NCBI RefSeq assembly: GCF_017487405.1
Contig: NZ_CP062222.1
Location: 310,001-374,000 of the forward strand
DNA length: 64,000 nucleotides
Direction: 5' to 3'
Origin: Brevundimonas goettingensis
GTDB taxonomy: Bacteria > Pseudomonadota > Alphaproteobacteria > Caulobacterales > Caulobacteraceae
Shown here: one piece after another, positions 36,171 through 47,480 of the stretch
Layout: the number at the start of each line of letters is the position of its first letter
Position numbering within the stretch: position 1 is the first letter of the stretch
The notes under the pieces: model-generated
The model's database searches: none
What the model saw: the letters and a program-made list of their open reading frames with translations, nothing else
Told to the model about the DNA's origin: nothing
Position numbers and translations under genes: made by a program

Positions 36171-36317
36171 ATGGCCAAAGCCATCGCCCTTAATGTCTCA
36201 AATCGGCTCCAGCCTGTCGCGGCCGCGATTCTGTGTCTCATGGCGGCGCAACTGATCACCGCCTCCTGCACGCCCGAACCGGCGCCCTATGCGGCGCGCG
36301 CCGCACTGATCCGCTAG
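36171..36317 (+). CDS. Small exported-like protein of 48 residues
   Basis: ATG at 36171, preceded by GGAG at 36160-36163, stop TAG at 36315-36317. It has a hydrophobic signal-like segment (VAAAILCLMAAQLITASC) and a short Pro/Ala-rich end (TPEPAPYAARAALIR). LITASC could be a weak lipobox. The ribosome-binding site spacing and the signal-like pattern argue for a real gene; I do not recognise it. It is too short to be sure. Confidence 0.5.
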   Translation: MAKAIALNVSNRLQPVAAAILCLMAAQLITASCTPEPAPYAARAALIR

Positions 36318-36332
36318 GCCCGACCCGCCAGA

Positions 36333-36737
36333 TCAGAGGGGCAGGCCGCCGAGGTTGTAGCCGGCGGCGGCGGCGGCGTTCAGGATCTGGTCGCGCGACA
36401 GGGCGCCCGAGCGGCTCGAGGCCAGGGCCCAGGCGGCGGTCGACCGCATACCGGACTTGCAGAACAACAGCACAGGCGCGCCGTCCTCCAGCGCCGCGGC
36501 GACCGCCTCAACCACGCCGGCATCCGGCAGGCCGCGGGCAGGAGCGTGGACATAGTCCAGCCCGGCGGCGCGGGCCGCCGCCTCGATCTCGGCCGAGACC
36601 GGCTGGCCAGGCTCTTCATGGTCGGGTCGATTGTTGACGACGCGGCGCACGCCCAGTGCGACTGCTTCGGTCAGATCGTCCGGCAGGACCTGACCGGAGA
36701 CCAGGACGCCCGGAACCAGCTGGCGAAAGTTCGACAT
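36333..36737 (-). CDS. DUF442/TIGR01244-type phosphatase-like protein
   Basis: A 134-residue small protein of the group related to tyrosine and dual-specificity phosphatases. It has VSGQVLPDDLTEAVALGVRRVVNNRPDHEEPGQPVS and the Cys-X5-Arg loop LFCKSGMRS (about 91-99). Members are often adjacent to or fused with sulfur-metabolism or MBL-fold proteins. An MBL-fold hydrolase gene lies 290 bases downstream on the same strand. Substrate unknown. Confidence 0.85.
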   Translation of the reverse strand: MSNFRQLVPGVLVSGQVLPDDLTEAVALGVRRVVNNRPDHEEPGQPVSAEIEAAARAAGLDYVHAPARGLPDAGVVEAVAAALEDGAPVLLFCKSGMRSTAAWALASSRSGALSRDQILNAAAAAGYNLGGLPL

Positions 36738-36746
36738 GCGTCGCTC

Positions 36747-37298
36747 CTATTGCCGGCGAACACGCACGGCGCGGCTGCGCCCGACCGTCAGCAGATAGCT
36801 GCCCAGGCTGGCGCGACGCACCCGGACCGCCTGTCCGGCCTCGTTCTGGAAGGTCACGCGCTCGCTGTCGATCTGCCGCCAGGTGCTGCCGTCGGACAGT
36901 ACAAATACCCATTTGTTTTCCCCGGCCATGACGGCGCGGGTCAAAGTTGTCTCGACCGAGTCGATCCGTTCCGGGGCCGGACCCTGCTCGAACAGGGTGA
37001 TGGTGGGCAGTTCGAAGCCGAACAGCTGGCGCCGCGCGGCGGTGACCTGGGCCCGGTCGACAACCACGACCTCGCCCTGCTGCTGGGCGGTGTCGAGGGC
37101 GCCGGCGGCGGCGTCATAGCAGGCCAGACGGGCTTCCGGGGCCGTCACGGCGCGGCAGGCGACCAGCCGGGACAGGACTTCGGGGCGCTCTGCAGGCGCG
37201 GCCTGTTGCGCTGATGCTGCGTCCGCGAATGCGGCGAAACAGGTGACGGCCAAGAATAGGGCGGAGGTTCCCTGGAGGGATCGGGGGCGCAAACGCAT
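36747..37298 (-). CDS. Exported protein of unknown function
   Basis: About 183 residues from the ATG at 37298 (MRLRPRSLQGTSALFLAVTCFAAFADAASAQ, a signal peptide). The mature part begins with a Cys pair in VACRAVTAPEARLACYDAAA, a motif seen in several small periplasmic proteins. A beta-rich C-terminal half follows (FELPTITLFEQGPAPERIDSVETTLTRAVMAGENKWVFVLSDGSTWRQIDSERV). No enzyme signature is seen. An ATG four codons upstream is possible. It ends 9 bases before the phosphatase-like gene, so they may form one unit. Confidence 0.75.
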   Translation of the reverse strand: MRLRPRSLQGTSALFLAVTCFAAFADAASAQQAAPAERPEVLSRLVACRAVTAPEARLACYDAAAGALDTAQQQGEVVVVDRAQVTAARRQLFGFELPTITLFEQGPAPERIDSVETTLTRAVMAGENKWVFVLSDGSTWRQIDSERVTFQNEAGQAVRVRRASLGSYLLTVGRSRAVRVRRQ

Positions 37299-37430
37299 GG
37301 TAGAGATCACCGGTTCCAGTTGGATTCAGGAAATTTTTCGTCTCGGACGACCTTAGACCGGTCGCTCGTTGGGTCATAGTCGCCTCCGAAGAGAACGTGT
37401 CTCGAATACGACAGTCCCGGGGCGAGTTTG

Positions 37431-37444
37431 TTACACGTGTGTAA
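37431..37444. promoter_or_regulatory. Palindrome upstream of the TonB-dependent receptor
   Basis: TTACAC-GT-GTGTAA, a perfect 6-bp inverted repeat with a 2-base centre, 138 bases before the receptor start and in the AT-richest part of the region. It is a candidate operator for a LacI- or GntR-type repressor; no such regulator is nearby, so this is only a suggestion. Confidence 0.35.
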
Positions 37445-37582
37445 TTGCTGTGGCGCAACACGGAACAAGGCGCCTAACCTTCGTTAGCGATCCGGAAATC
37501 CGGTCCGGGGTCAGCGAAAACCAAAACAGAGGTCGGGCCCAGCTTTCTGGAAGGAGCGGGGCCACATTCAGGAGAACGATCC

Positions 37583-40534
37583 TTGAGAACCCAACAAACG
37601 CGTCAACGCCTTCTGGCCACGACCATCATCACCGGGGCGGCCCTGGCGGCCTTCGCGGCGCCTGCCTTCGCGCAAAGCGCCGACCCGCAATCCGATGAAG
37701 TCGCCGAAGTCGTCGTGACGGGCTCGCGCATTCCGCAAGCCAACCTCGTGACCACCAGCCCCGTCACCCAGGTGACCTCGGAGGACATCAAGGTCGCCGG
37801 CGTGACCCGGGTCGAAGACCTGGTCACCCAACTGCCGCAAGCCTTCACCTCGCAGAACTCGACCGTTTCGAACGGCGCGTCCGGCACGGCGACGGTTTCG
37901 CTGCGTAACCTGGGTTCGGACCGCACCCTGGTCCTGATCGACGGTCGCCGCATGGGCTACGGCTCGCCGGCCGACACCGCCGCCGACCTGAACCAGATCC
38001 CCGGCCAGCTGGTCGATCGTGTTGAAGTCCTGACGGGCGGCGCCTCGGCCGTCTACGGTTCGGACGCCATCGCCGGCGTCGTGAACTTCATCATGAAGAA
38101 GGATCTGGAAGGCATCCAGATCAATGCCCAGTACGGCATGTACCAGCACCACAACGACTATGACGGCATCGGCAACGTCCGCGCCGAAATCGAGCGTCGT
38201 GGCCTGACCAACCCCGCCGAGTTCAAGCTGCCGGAAGACGACGTGTCGGACGGCGAAAGCCGCGACATCACCATCTCGATGGGCGTCAGCTCGCCGGACG
38301 GCAAGGGCAACATCCTGGCCTATGCCGGTTACCGCTCGAACAACCCGATCCTGCAGCGCGACCGCGACTATTCGGCCTGTACGATCGCCGTTCCCGCCGC
38401 CACCGCCCCGTCGACCTACACCTGCGGTGGTTCGGGCACCTCGGCGACCGGCCAGTTCAACGACTTCCTCGGCCACAACTACACCGTCTCGGGCAACACC
38501 TTCGTCCCGTTCAGCACGGCCAACGGCGCCTACAACTTCGGTCCGGCCAACTACTACCAGCGCCCGGACGAACGCTACACCCTGGGCGCGTTCGGTCACT
38601 ATGAGATCAACGAGCACGCTGAGGCCTTCACCCAGCTGATGTTCAACGACTATCAGTCGGTGGCCCAGATCGCTCCGTCGGGCGACTTCTTCAACACCTC
38701 GACCCTGAACTGCGGCAACCCGCTGATGTCCGCACAGCAGAAGGCTGCCATCGAGTGCTCGGCGGCCGACATCGCGGCCGACAACACCAAGCCCTACTAC
38801 GTCGGGCGTCGTAACGTCGAAGGCGGCGGCCGTCAGGACTCGCTGACGTTCGAATCCTACCGCGCCGTCGTCGGTCTCCGCGGCCTGATCACCGATGGCT
38901 GGAACTACGACATCGCGGCCCAGTTCTCGAAGGTTCGCCTGGCGCGCACCTATCTGAACGAGTTCTCGATCCGTCGTCTGAACAACGCCCTGGACGTCGT
39001 CAGCGTCGGTGGCGTCGCCACCTGCCGTTCGGTCGTCAACGGCACGGACCCGAACTGCGTCCCCTACAACGTCTTCTCGGCCGGCGGCGTCACCCAGGCC
39101 GCCCTGGACTATCTGCAGGTTCCGCTGGTCAACACCGGCACGACCACGCAGCAGGTCGTCACGGCCGCCGTCACCGGCGACCTCGGCGTCTACAACATCC
39201 AGTCGCCCTGGGCCGCCAGCGGCGTGAAGGTGGCGTTCGGCGCCGAATACCGTCGCGACTACCTGGAAAACACCTTCGACATCACCTTCACCTCGGGTGA
39301 CGGCGCGGGTCAGGGTTCGGCTCCGCAGAACATCGCCGGCGACGCTGACGTCACCGACGTGTTCGGCGAAATCCAGGTGCCTCTGGCCGACGATCAGCCC
39401 TGGGCCTATTCGGCCTCGATCGACGCGGCCTTCCGTCACTCGGAATATTCGAACCTGTCGACCGACACCTACAAGTTCGGCGCCGACTACGCCCCGACCC
39501 AGGACGTCCGTCTGCGGGCCAGCTTCTCGCACGCCGTTCGCGCGCCGAACGTCGTCGAACTGTTCTCGGCCCAGTCGATCGGCCTCGTTGGTCTGGGTGG
39601 CGATCCCTGCTCCTCGACCGGCACGGCCACCCTGGCCCAGTGTACGGCGACGGGCGTTCCGGCCGCCAACTACAAGTCTGCCGGCCTGAACAACGCCGCT
39701 GACCAGTACAACGCCCTGTTCGGCGGCAACCCGAACCTGACGCCGGAAGAAGCCGACACCTTCACCGCCGGTGTCGTGTTCACGCCGAGCTTCCTGCCGG
39801 GCTTCAACGCGTCGGTCGACTACTTCGACATCACGCTCGACAATGCCGTCAGCGCGCTGGACCCGACCACCACCCTGGACAGCTGCTACAACGACAACCT
39901 GGCCTCGGCCTGCGCCCTCATCCACCGCAACCCGGCCAACGGCTCGCTGTGGATCGGCTCGGGCTACGTCGAAGCCACCAACATCAACATCGGTGGCGTC
40001 AAGACCTCGGGCGTCGACCTGAACGCCAGCTACGGCGTCGATCTGGCCGACTGGGGCGCTCCGTCCTACGGCTCGCTCAGCCTGGCCCTGGTCGGCACCT
40101 GGGTCGAGAAGCTGGAATCGGACGACGGTCTGGGCCAGTCGTCTTCGGTGGTCGAGTGCGTCGGCTACTACGGCGTGCCTTGCGGCGTGCCGAACCCCGA
40201 ATGGCGCCACCGCGTCCGCCTGGGCTGGAACACGCCCTGGAACGTCTCGGTCGCCGGCACCTGGCGCTACTACAGCTCGGTCGAATACGGATCGAGCCTC
40301 GGCACCTCGCCGACGCGCCTGGACCACGAGCTGGAAGAGCAGAACTACTTCGACCTCTCGGCCGACTGGCAGATCACGGACACGGTCTCGGGCCGCGTCG
40401 GCGTGAACAACGTCTTCGACCGCGATCCGCCGCTCACCTACTCGGGCGACACCTCGAAGAACGGCAACACCTACGGGCAAATCTACGACACCCTGGGTCG
40501 CTTCATGTTCGTCAGCGTTTCGGCGAGCTTCTAA
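37583..40534 (+). CDS. TonB-dependent outer-membrane receptor
   Basis: A 983-residue outer-membrane receptor. It has a signal peptide of about 31 residues (ending AAPAFAQ), a TonB-box-like DEVAEVVVTGSRI, a plug domain (about 50-165, with VEDLVTQLPQAFTSQNSTV and DRVEVLTGGASAVYGSDAIAGVVNFI), then a 22-strand-type barrel ending in an aromatic residue (FVSVSASF). The family imports siderophores, vitamins or oligosaccharides across the outer membrane. The start is a TTG at 37583, 8 bases after GGAG; no nearby ATG exists. The gene has its own strong terminator and uses highly biased codons, suggesting high expression. Confidence 0.95.
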   Translation: MRTQQTRQRLLATTIITGAALAAFAAPAFAQSADPQSDEVAEVVVTGSRIPQANLVTTSPVTQVTSEDIKVAGVTRVEDLVTQLPQAFTSQNSTVSNGASGTATVSLRNLGSDRTLVLIDGRRMGYGSPADTAADLNQIPGQLVDRVEVLTGGASAVYGSDAIAGVVNFIMKKDLEGIQINAQYGMYQHHNDYDGIGNVRAEIERRGLTNPAEFKLPEDDVSDGESRDITISMGVSSPDGKGNILAYAGYRSNNPILQRDRDYSACTIAVPAATAPSTYTCGGSGTSATGQFNDFLGHNYTVSGNTFVPFSTANGAYNFGPANYYQRPDERYTLGAFGHYEINEHAEAFTQLMFNDYQSVAQIAPSGDFFNTSTLNCGNPLMSAQQKAAIECSAADIAADNTKPYYVGRRNVEGGGRQDSLTFESYRAVVGLRGLITDGWNYDIAAQFSKVRLARTYLNEFSIRRLNNALDVVSVGGVATCRSVVNGTDPNCVPYNVFSAGGVTQAALDYLQVPLVNTGTTTQQVVTAAVTGDLGVYNIQSPWAASGVKVAFGAEYRRDYLENTFDITFTSGDGAGQGSAPQNIAGDADVTDVFGEIQVPLADDQPWAYSASIDAAFRHSEYSNLSTDTYKFGADYAPTQDVRLRASFSHAVRAPNVVELFSAQSIGLVGLGGDPCSSTGTATLAQCTATGVPAANYKSAGLNNAADQYNALFGGNPNLTPEEADTFTAGVVFTPSFLPGFNASVDYFDITLDNAVSALDPTTTLDSCYNDNLASACALIHRNPANGSLWIGSGYVEATNINIGGVKTSGVDLNASYGVDLADWGAPSYGSLSLALVGTWVEKLESDDGLGQSSSVVECVGYYGVPCGVPNPEWRHRVRLGWNTPWNVSVAGTWRYYSSVEYGSSLGTSPTRLDHELEEQNYFDLSADWQITDTVSGRVGVNNVFDRDPPLTYSGDTSKNGNTYGQIYDTLGRFMFVSVSASF

Positions 40535-40582
40535 GCAAACCTGCCGATCCTTCGGGACCGGCGAACTTTCGATACGGAAACG

Positions 40583-40617
40583 GGCGGGGGATCTTCGGAT
40601 CCCCCGCCTTTTTCTTT
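40583..40617 (+). terminator. Rho-independent terminator of the TonB-dependent receptor
   Basis: Perfect 11-bp stem GGCGGGGGATC (40583-40593) and GATCCCCCGCC (40598-40608) with a TTCG tetraloop, followed by TTTTTCTTT. It is the strongest terminator in the window. Confidence 0.95.
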
Positions 40618-40745
40618 GGATGGATTTTCTTCGAGCCGTGTTTTTCTTCGCCCCGGAAAAACCATTCCCGGGCGACAAGCGTTACGGTGCGCGCCGTCGG
40701 GAGAGTTCCGCACCGGCGAGCCGTTTCAACGACTTCGGATTCTTC

Positions 40746-41339
40746 ATGCTGAGCCTCCTCGCCGCCGCCGCCCTGCTGTTCCAGACCCAGACGGCTCCAG
40801 TCCTGACGAACCCGGCGCCGCACGATCAGGACGGACCGATCGCCACGGCGTCGGACGCCGCCGTCGCCGAGACCCCGGCCCAGCTGCGCATGCGCGAGGC
40901 CCTGGCCTATTCCAACCCCATGCCGCGCGGCGCGCCGGATCGCGACTATCCGCTGGTCGCCTGGTGCGACGCCCTGGTTAGCGGCCATGTGAAGCTGGGC
41001 GAGACCCTGACCGACCGCAATCCCGAGGATCTGGAGATCATCCGGCTTGGCAAGCTGGAGGCGGCGGACTTCCGCGGCGCCCTGGCCGCCGCTCGCCCGC
41101 GCGAGTCGGCCGCGACCCGCGCCGCCGCCGACGCCGCCGCGGCCGAGGCAAGCGGTCGCTGGACCGCCGTCCTGGCCCAGACCGACGAGGCGGCGCGCAG
41201 CCAGGCCTTTGGCCTGTTCTTCGGCCTGCCCGGCCGCTGCGAACACGCCGCCCGCCGCATTCGCGAGAACATCACGACCCCGCCGGCGACACTCAAGGAC
41301 GTCGGCCTGGAGTCGGTGGGGGAAGATCAGGCGCAGTAG
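40746..41339 (+). CDS. Exported protein of unknown function
   Basis: About 197 residues from the ATG at 40746 (MLSLLAAAALLFQTQTAP, a signal peptide). The mature part is helical and Ala-rich with two Cys (VAWCDALVSGHV, LPGRCEHAARRI). It contains the block DRNPEDLEIIRLGKLEAADFRGALAAARP. I recognise no family. The open frame extends to 40620, but that part reads through the receptor's terminator region and is not protein-like. It is followed directly by the second copy of the palindromic repeat. Confidence 0.68.
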   Translation: MLSLLAAAALLFQTQTAPVLTNPAPHDQDGPIATASDAAVAETPAQLRMREALAYSNPMPRGAPDRDYPLVAWCDALVSGHVKLGETLTDRNPEDLEIIRLGKLEAADFRGALAAARPRESAATRAAADAAAAEASGRWTAVLAQTDEAARSQAFGLFFGLPGRCEHAARRIRENITTPPATLKDVGLESVGEDQAQ

Positions 41340-41346
41340 TTCACGC

Positions 41347-41500
41347 CCCTCTCCCATAGGGAGAGGGAGGGGCCCGCGAACGTTAGTGAGTGGGAGGGTG
41401 AGGGGTTCTTTCGCTCACCGTTAAGGGACAACCCCTCACCCTTTCGCCTTTCGGATCGCTCCGCTCTCCGAGGCTCAAGCCCTCTCCCTATGGGAGAGGG
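41347..41500. repeat. Composite palindromic intergenic repeat, copy 2
   Basis: Outer hairpins at 41347-41367 and 41480-41500, both with CCCTCTCCC/GGGAGAGGG arms. Inside lies an inverted 13-base pair (AGGGTGAGGGGTT at 41395-41407 and its complement at 41430-41442). The right half (GATCGCT...GCTCAAGCCCTCTCCC) matches copy 1 at 5680-5714 closely. It also occupies a gap between convergent genes. Confidence 0.8.
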
Positions 41501-41506
41501 TTTTTT
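41480..41506 (+). terminator. Terminator formed by the right hairpin of the repeat
   Basis: CCCTCTCCC, a TAT loop, GGGAGAGGG, then TTTTTT. It lies 140 bases after the stop of the exported protein gene, and directly after the 3' end of the convergent metH gene, so it probably ends plus-strand transcription here. Confidence 0.7.
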
Positions 41507-41509
41507 GCA

Positions 41510-44176
<2,667 letters not shown>

Positions 44177-44188
44177 GGCGGGGTATCC

Positions 44189-44725
44189 TTAGTGGGCGCG
44201 CGCCGCGGGGGTGCGGGCGGCCGTGACCTCGATCTCGACCAGGAAGCCGGGGCCGGCGAGGCCCGCGACCTGCACCGTCGAGCGCGAGGGGCGGTTGGGT
44301 TGTTCGGGCGTGCCGAAATATTTGCCGTAGGCCTTCATCATCCCGGTGAAGTCCATGCGGTCCGAGCCGGGCGCGGCCATCAGATAGACGGTCATGGAGA
44401 CCACGTCGCCCATGGTCAGGCCGCGCGTGGCCAGCAGCCGTTCGATCTTGGCGAAGGTCGAGGCGGCCTGGGTCTCGGTGTCGCCATAGGCGGCGACCGT
44501 TCCGGCGGGGGCGGTCGTGTCGGCGACGTCCGGCAGCTGGCCCGAGAGGAAGATCAGCTCGGTCCCGGCGGGCACCGTCACCGTCGAGGCGATGAAGGCG
44601 GTGGGGGAGGGGTAGGTGCGTTCGATCGAGGAGGCGGGCGCCGGCGCCGAAGGGGTCTGGGCGAAGGCGGGCGCGGCGACGAGGGCGGCGCCCATAAAGG
44701 CGGCGGCGAAAGCGATCTTGAACAT
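44189..44725 (-). CDS. RidA/YjgF-family protein with signal peptide
   Basis: About 178 residues. A signal peptide ends APAFAQ, followed by a RidA fold: LIFLSGQLPDVADTTAPAGTVAAYGDTETQAASTFAKIERLLATRGLTMGDVVSMTVYL, ending PNRPSRSTVQVAGLAGPGFLVEIEVTAA with the family Arg and Glu. Cytoplasmic RidA deaminates reactive imines and enamines; here export to the periplasm is predicted. It is between the amine oxidase gene and the metH C-part, 12 bases from the latter. The ATG at 44725 is chosen; a GTG two codons upstream is possible. Confidence 0.88.
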   Translation of the reverse strand: MFKIAFAAAFMGAALVAAPAFAQTPSAPAPASSIERTYPSPTAFIASTVTVPAGTELIFLSGQLPDVADTTAPAGTVAAYGDTETQAASTFAKIERLLATRGLTMGDVVSMTVYLMAAPGSDRMDFTGMMKAYGKYFGTPEQPNRPSRSTVQVAGLAGPGFLVEIEVTAARTPAARAH

Positions 44726-44739
44726 GGTCACGGTCTCCT

Positions 44740-46311
44740 TCAGGCGGGTTGGGCCAAAGACTGGCTGGCGCGGCGGGCGGCGATGGCGTTGACGGCGCGC
44801 CAGCCCGAGACGATGGCGCCCTGCTGCCAGGCGCCGACGTGGCTGAGGTGTTCGCCCGCGAACAGATACGGGCCGTCGGGATCGTTCATCAGCGTATAGC
44901 CTGCGGGGTCTTCCTGGGCCACTTCGCCGGCGATGCCGAGGTTGAACGGGACCTTGCCCCAGTGGACGGTGACGCCGTCGGTCAGCTTGCCCGACTGGCC
45001 GGGGTGCAGCCGCTCCACCGTCTCGCGCGCATAGGCCTGACCTTCAGCCAGCGGCAGGGAGCCCAGCCGGGTCGCGGGCCCGGCGAAGCTGTAGCCGGCG
45101 ACAAGGACGCCCGTCGGATGCAGGAACCGGCCCGACGGATACCAGGTCATCAGGGTGTCGCGGTCGGTGAAGCTGAGCCCGCCGTAGATCTGGTCACGGG
45201 CCTCCCAGAAGCGCGGCGACTGGAAGGCGATCTTGGTCGAGTCGCCATAGACCGCGTTCTTGATCACCGCCTGACGGTTTGACGAGAAGTCGTTCTCGAT
45301 CCCGGCCAGAACCGGGAAGGGGATGGTGCAGATACAGTGGTCGGCGGTCGTCGCATGCGTCGCGCCCGCCCGGTCCATCCACGCGACCTCAACGCCCGCG
45401 CCCTTGCGCTTCAGGCCGGTGACCTGGGCGTTCAGGGTAATGGCGCGGCCCAGTTTCCCGGCGAAGGCCATAGGGATGCGGTCCATGCCCCCGACCGGCT
45501 GGAGCATGGTCGCCTGCATGTCGATGATGTCGTGGAAGGTCGGCGCGCCCCAGGCCATCGGATGCAGCAGGGAGGCCAGCACCATGGCGTCGCGCGGCTT
45601 GCCGACGACGTCTCCGGCGCCCGGCTCGACCAGCAGGCCGGAAGACTCGCTGTGGCGGAAGGCAAGGTCGGCATCCAGCCCGCCCCAGCCGATCAGATTC
45701 TCGACCAGCCTCGCCTGATCCTCGGCGGTCAGGGCGGTGTCGACGCCACCGTTCCTGACCCCCTTGGCCAGCAGTGAGGCCACGTGACCCCGCACATTGT
45801 GGATGGCCTGACGCATCTGCATCGGCTTACCGCCGTTGAAGCCGTCGGCCTGGATCAGGGCGGAGTCAGAGTGGTTGACCAGCACCTCCATCTCGACGCC
45901 CAGCTCCTGGCAGTAGCCGAGGGTGGCCTGATGGTGGCTGGGGATGCGGGCGGGACCGGCGTTGAAATACTGGCCGTCCTCGAAGGTGCAGGTCTGTTCC
46001 GGCTTGTCGGTGTGGGCGATCTTCGAACCGCGCCGGACGGTCCAGTTGCGCCCCCCGACCCGGTCGCGGGCCTCCAGCACGGTGACGGCGTATCCGGCCT
46101 TCTTCAGCTCCCAGGCTGCACTAAGCCCGGCCAGACCCGCGCCGAGAATAACCACGCTCGATCCATTGCCCGAGCCGGGGCGCAGGGATGGGGTCTCGGC
46201 ATGGGCGACGCCGTCGTCGACCAGACCCATGGCCCGCATGGCCATATACATGCCGCCGGTCCCGGCCACCGCCGCCAACCGTGTCAGAAACGCCCGCCTC
46301 GTCCCGCTCAT
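44740..46311 (-). CDS. Flavin-containing amine oxidase (Tat-exported)
   Basis: A 523-residue FAD enzyme. A Tat-type leader (TRRAFLTRLAAVAGTGG) is followed by the dinucleotide fold VVILGAGLAGLSAAWELKKAGYAVTVLEARDRVGGRNWTVRRGSK (about 53-97), and the C-terminal FAD motif PYLFAGEHLSHVGAWQQGAIVSGWRAVNAI. The family oxidises primary amines or amino acids, giving imines that hydrolyse to keto acids, H2O2 and ammonia. The next gene is an exported RidA, which could act on that imine product in the same compartment. It starts about 80 bases after the metH N-part stop. Confidence 0.9.
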   Translation of the reverse strand: MSGTRRAFLTRLAAVAGTGGMYMAMRAMGLVDDGVAHAETPSLRPGSGNGSSVVILGAGLAGLSAAWELKKAGYAVTVLEARDRVGGRNWTVRRGSKIAHTDKPEQTCTFEDGQYFNAGPARIPSHHQATLGYCQELGVEMEVLVNHSDSALIQADGFNGGKPMQMRQAIHNVRGHVASLLAKGVRNGGVDTALTAEDQARLVENLIGWGGLDADLAFRHSESSGLLVEPGAGDVVGKPRDAMVLASLLHPMAWGAPTFHDIIDMQATMLQPVGGMDRIPMAFAGKLGRAITLNAQVTGLKRKGAGVEVAWMDRAGATHATTADHCICTIPFPVLAGIENDFSSNRQAVIKNAVYGDSTKIAFQSPRFWEARDQIYGGLSFTDRDTLMTWYPSGRFLHPTGVLVAGYSFAGPATRLGSLPLAEGQAYARETVERLHPGQSGKLTDGVTVHWGKVPFNLGIAGEVAQEDPAGYTLMNDPDGPYLFAGEHLSHVGAWQQGAIVSGWRAVNAIAARRASQSLAQPA

Positions 46312-46391
46312 GATTCAGTCCCCTCTCGCAGATGCGAGAAGAGCAACACGCTTCAGGAAGCGAGACCATAGAAAAGGACGGGCGCGGACGG

Positions 46392-47480
46392 TCATCCTGC
46401 CATTTCGAACGGTTCGAGACCCGAAAGCCGCATGGCGACCGGGCGCTCGGGAATCGGGCGCGGCGGCAGGTTCGACACGCCTTGTGCGACGTGGGCGATG
46501 TGGTCGGGGGTGGTGCCGCAGCAACCGCCGACGATGTTGACCAGACCGGCCTCGGCCCACTCCTCGATGAAATGGGCGGTCTCGTGCGGCTCCTCGTCGT
46601 ACTGGCCCATGGCGTTGGGCAGGCCGGCGTTGGGATAGGCGGCGACCAGGGTGTCGGCGACGCGGCTCAGTTCGGCGATGAAGGGCCGCATCAGGTCGGC
46701 CCCGAGGGCGCAGTTGAACCCGATGGCGAAGGGCTTGGCGTGGCGCACCGAGTTCCAGAAGGCCTCGGCCGTCTGACCCGAAAGGGTGCGGCCCGAGCGG
46801 TCGGTGATGGTGCCCGAGATCCAGATCGGCAGGGCGTCCATACCCTCGTCCTCAAGGTCCTTGATGGCCTTGATCGCCGCCTTGCAGTTCAGCGTGTCGG
46901 TGATGGTCTCGATCAGATAGAGGTCGACGCCGCCCTCGTTGAGCGCCTTCACCTGATGACGATAGGCCTCATAGACCTGGTCGAAGGTGACCAGACGCGC
47001 GCCGGGGTCGTTCACGTCCGACGACATGGACAGCATCTTGTTCAGCGGGCCGATGGAGCCGGCGGCGAAGCGCGGCTTGTGCGGCTCTTTCTCGGTCCAG
47101 CGATCGGCGGCGGCGCGGGCCAGTTTCGCGCCTTCGAGGTTGATGTCCCAGACCGCCTGTTCGTCCAGCTTGTAATCGTCCTGGGCGATGACGGTGCCGG
47201 AGAAGGTGTTGGTCTCGGAGATGTCGGCGCCGGCGGCGAAATACTGGTCGTGCAGATCGGCGATGATGTCCGGGCGGGTGACGCACAGAATGTCGTTGTT
47301 GCCCTTCATCTGCTCCTTCTCGTCATAGCCGTTGGCTGTGACGAAGCGGTCGCCGCGGAAGTCGTGCTCTTCCAGGCCGCGGCGCTGGATCATCACACCC
47401 CACGAGCCGTCGAGGACCAGGATGCGTTCCTTCGCGGCCTTGTGCAGGGCGGCGATACGTTCAGAGCGGGTGAGAGCCAT
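46392..47480 (-). CDS. metH: Methionine synthase (cobalamin-dependent), N-terminal homocysteine-binding part
   Basis: A 362-residue homocysteine S-methyltransferase domain: [19 protein letters not shown] at the start, [25 protein letters not shown], and the zinc-binding Cys residues in [10 protein letters not shown] and [12 protein letters not shown]. In full-length MetH this part is joined to the pterin, B12 and activation domains. Here it ends [19 protein letters not shown], the usual end of the domain. The ATG at 47480 overlaps the metF stop by one base. Confidence 0.94.
   Translation of the reverse strand: MALTRSERIAALHKAAKERILVLDGSWGVMIQRRGLEEHDFRGDRFVTANGYDEKEQMKGNNDILCVTRPDIIADLHDQYFAAGADISETNTFSGTVIAQDDYKLDEQAVWDINLEGAKLARAAADRWTEKEPHKPRFAAGSIGPLNKMLSMSSDVNDPGARLVTFDQVYEAYRHQVKALNEGGVDLYLIETITDTLNCKAAIKAIKDLEDEGMDALPIWISGTITDRSGRTLSGQTAEAFWNSVRHAKPFAIGFNCALGADLMRPFIAELSRVADTLVAAYPNAGLPNAMGQYDEEPHETAHFIEEWAEAGLVNIVGGCCGTTPDHIAHVAQGVSNLPPRPIPERPVAMRLSGLEPFEMAG

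Noticed and set aside
37568..40678. A 1036-codon open frame antisense to the TonB-dependent receptor
   Set aside because: It mirrors the codon structure of the receptor gene, whose strong codon bias removes stops on the other strand. Its translation is Arg/Val/Asp/Gly-rich with no domain, signal or ribosome-binding site.
46312..46391. Short hairpin TCTCGCA-GA-TGCGAGA as a terminator between metH-N and the amine oxidase gene
   Set aside because: Loop of 2 bases and no T run; it does not look like an efficient terminator, so operon continuity is not excluded by it.
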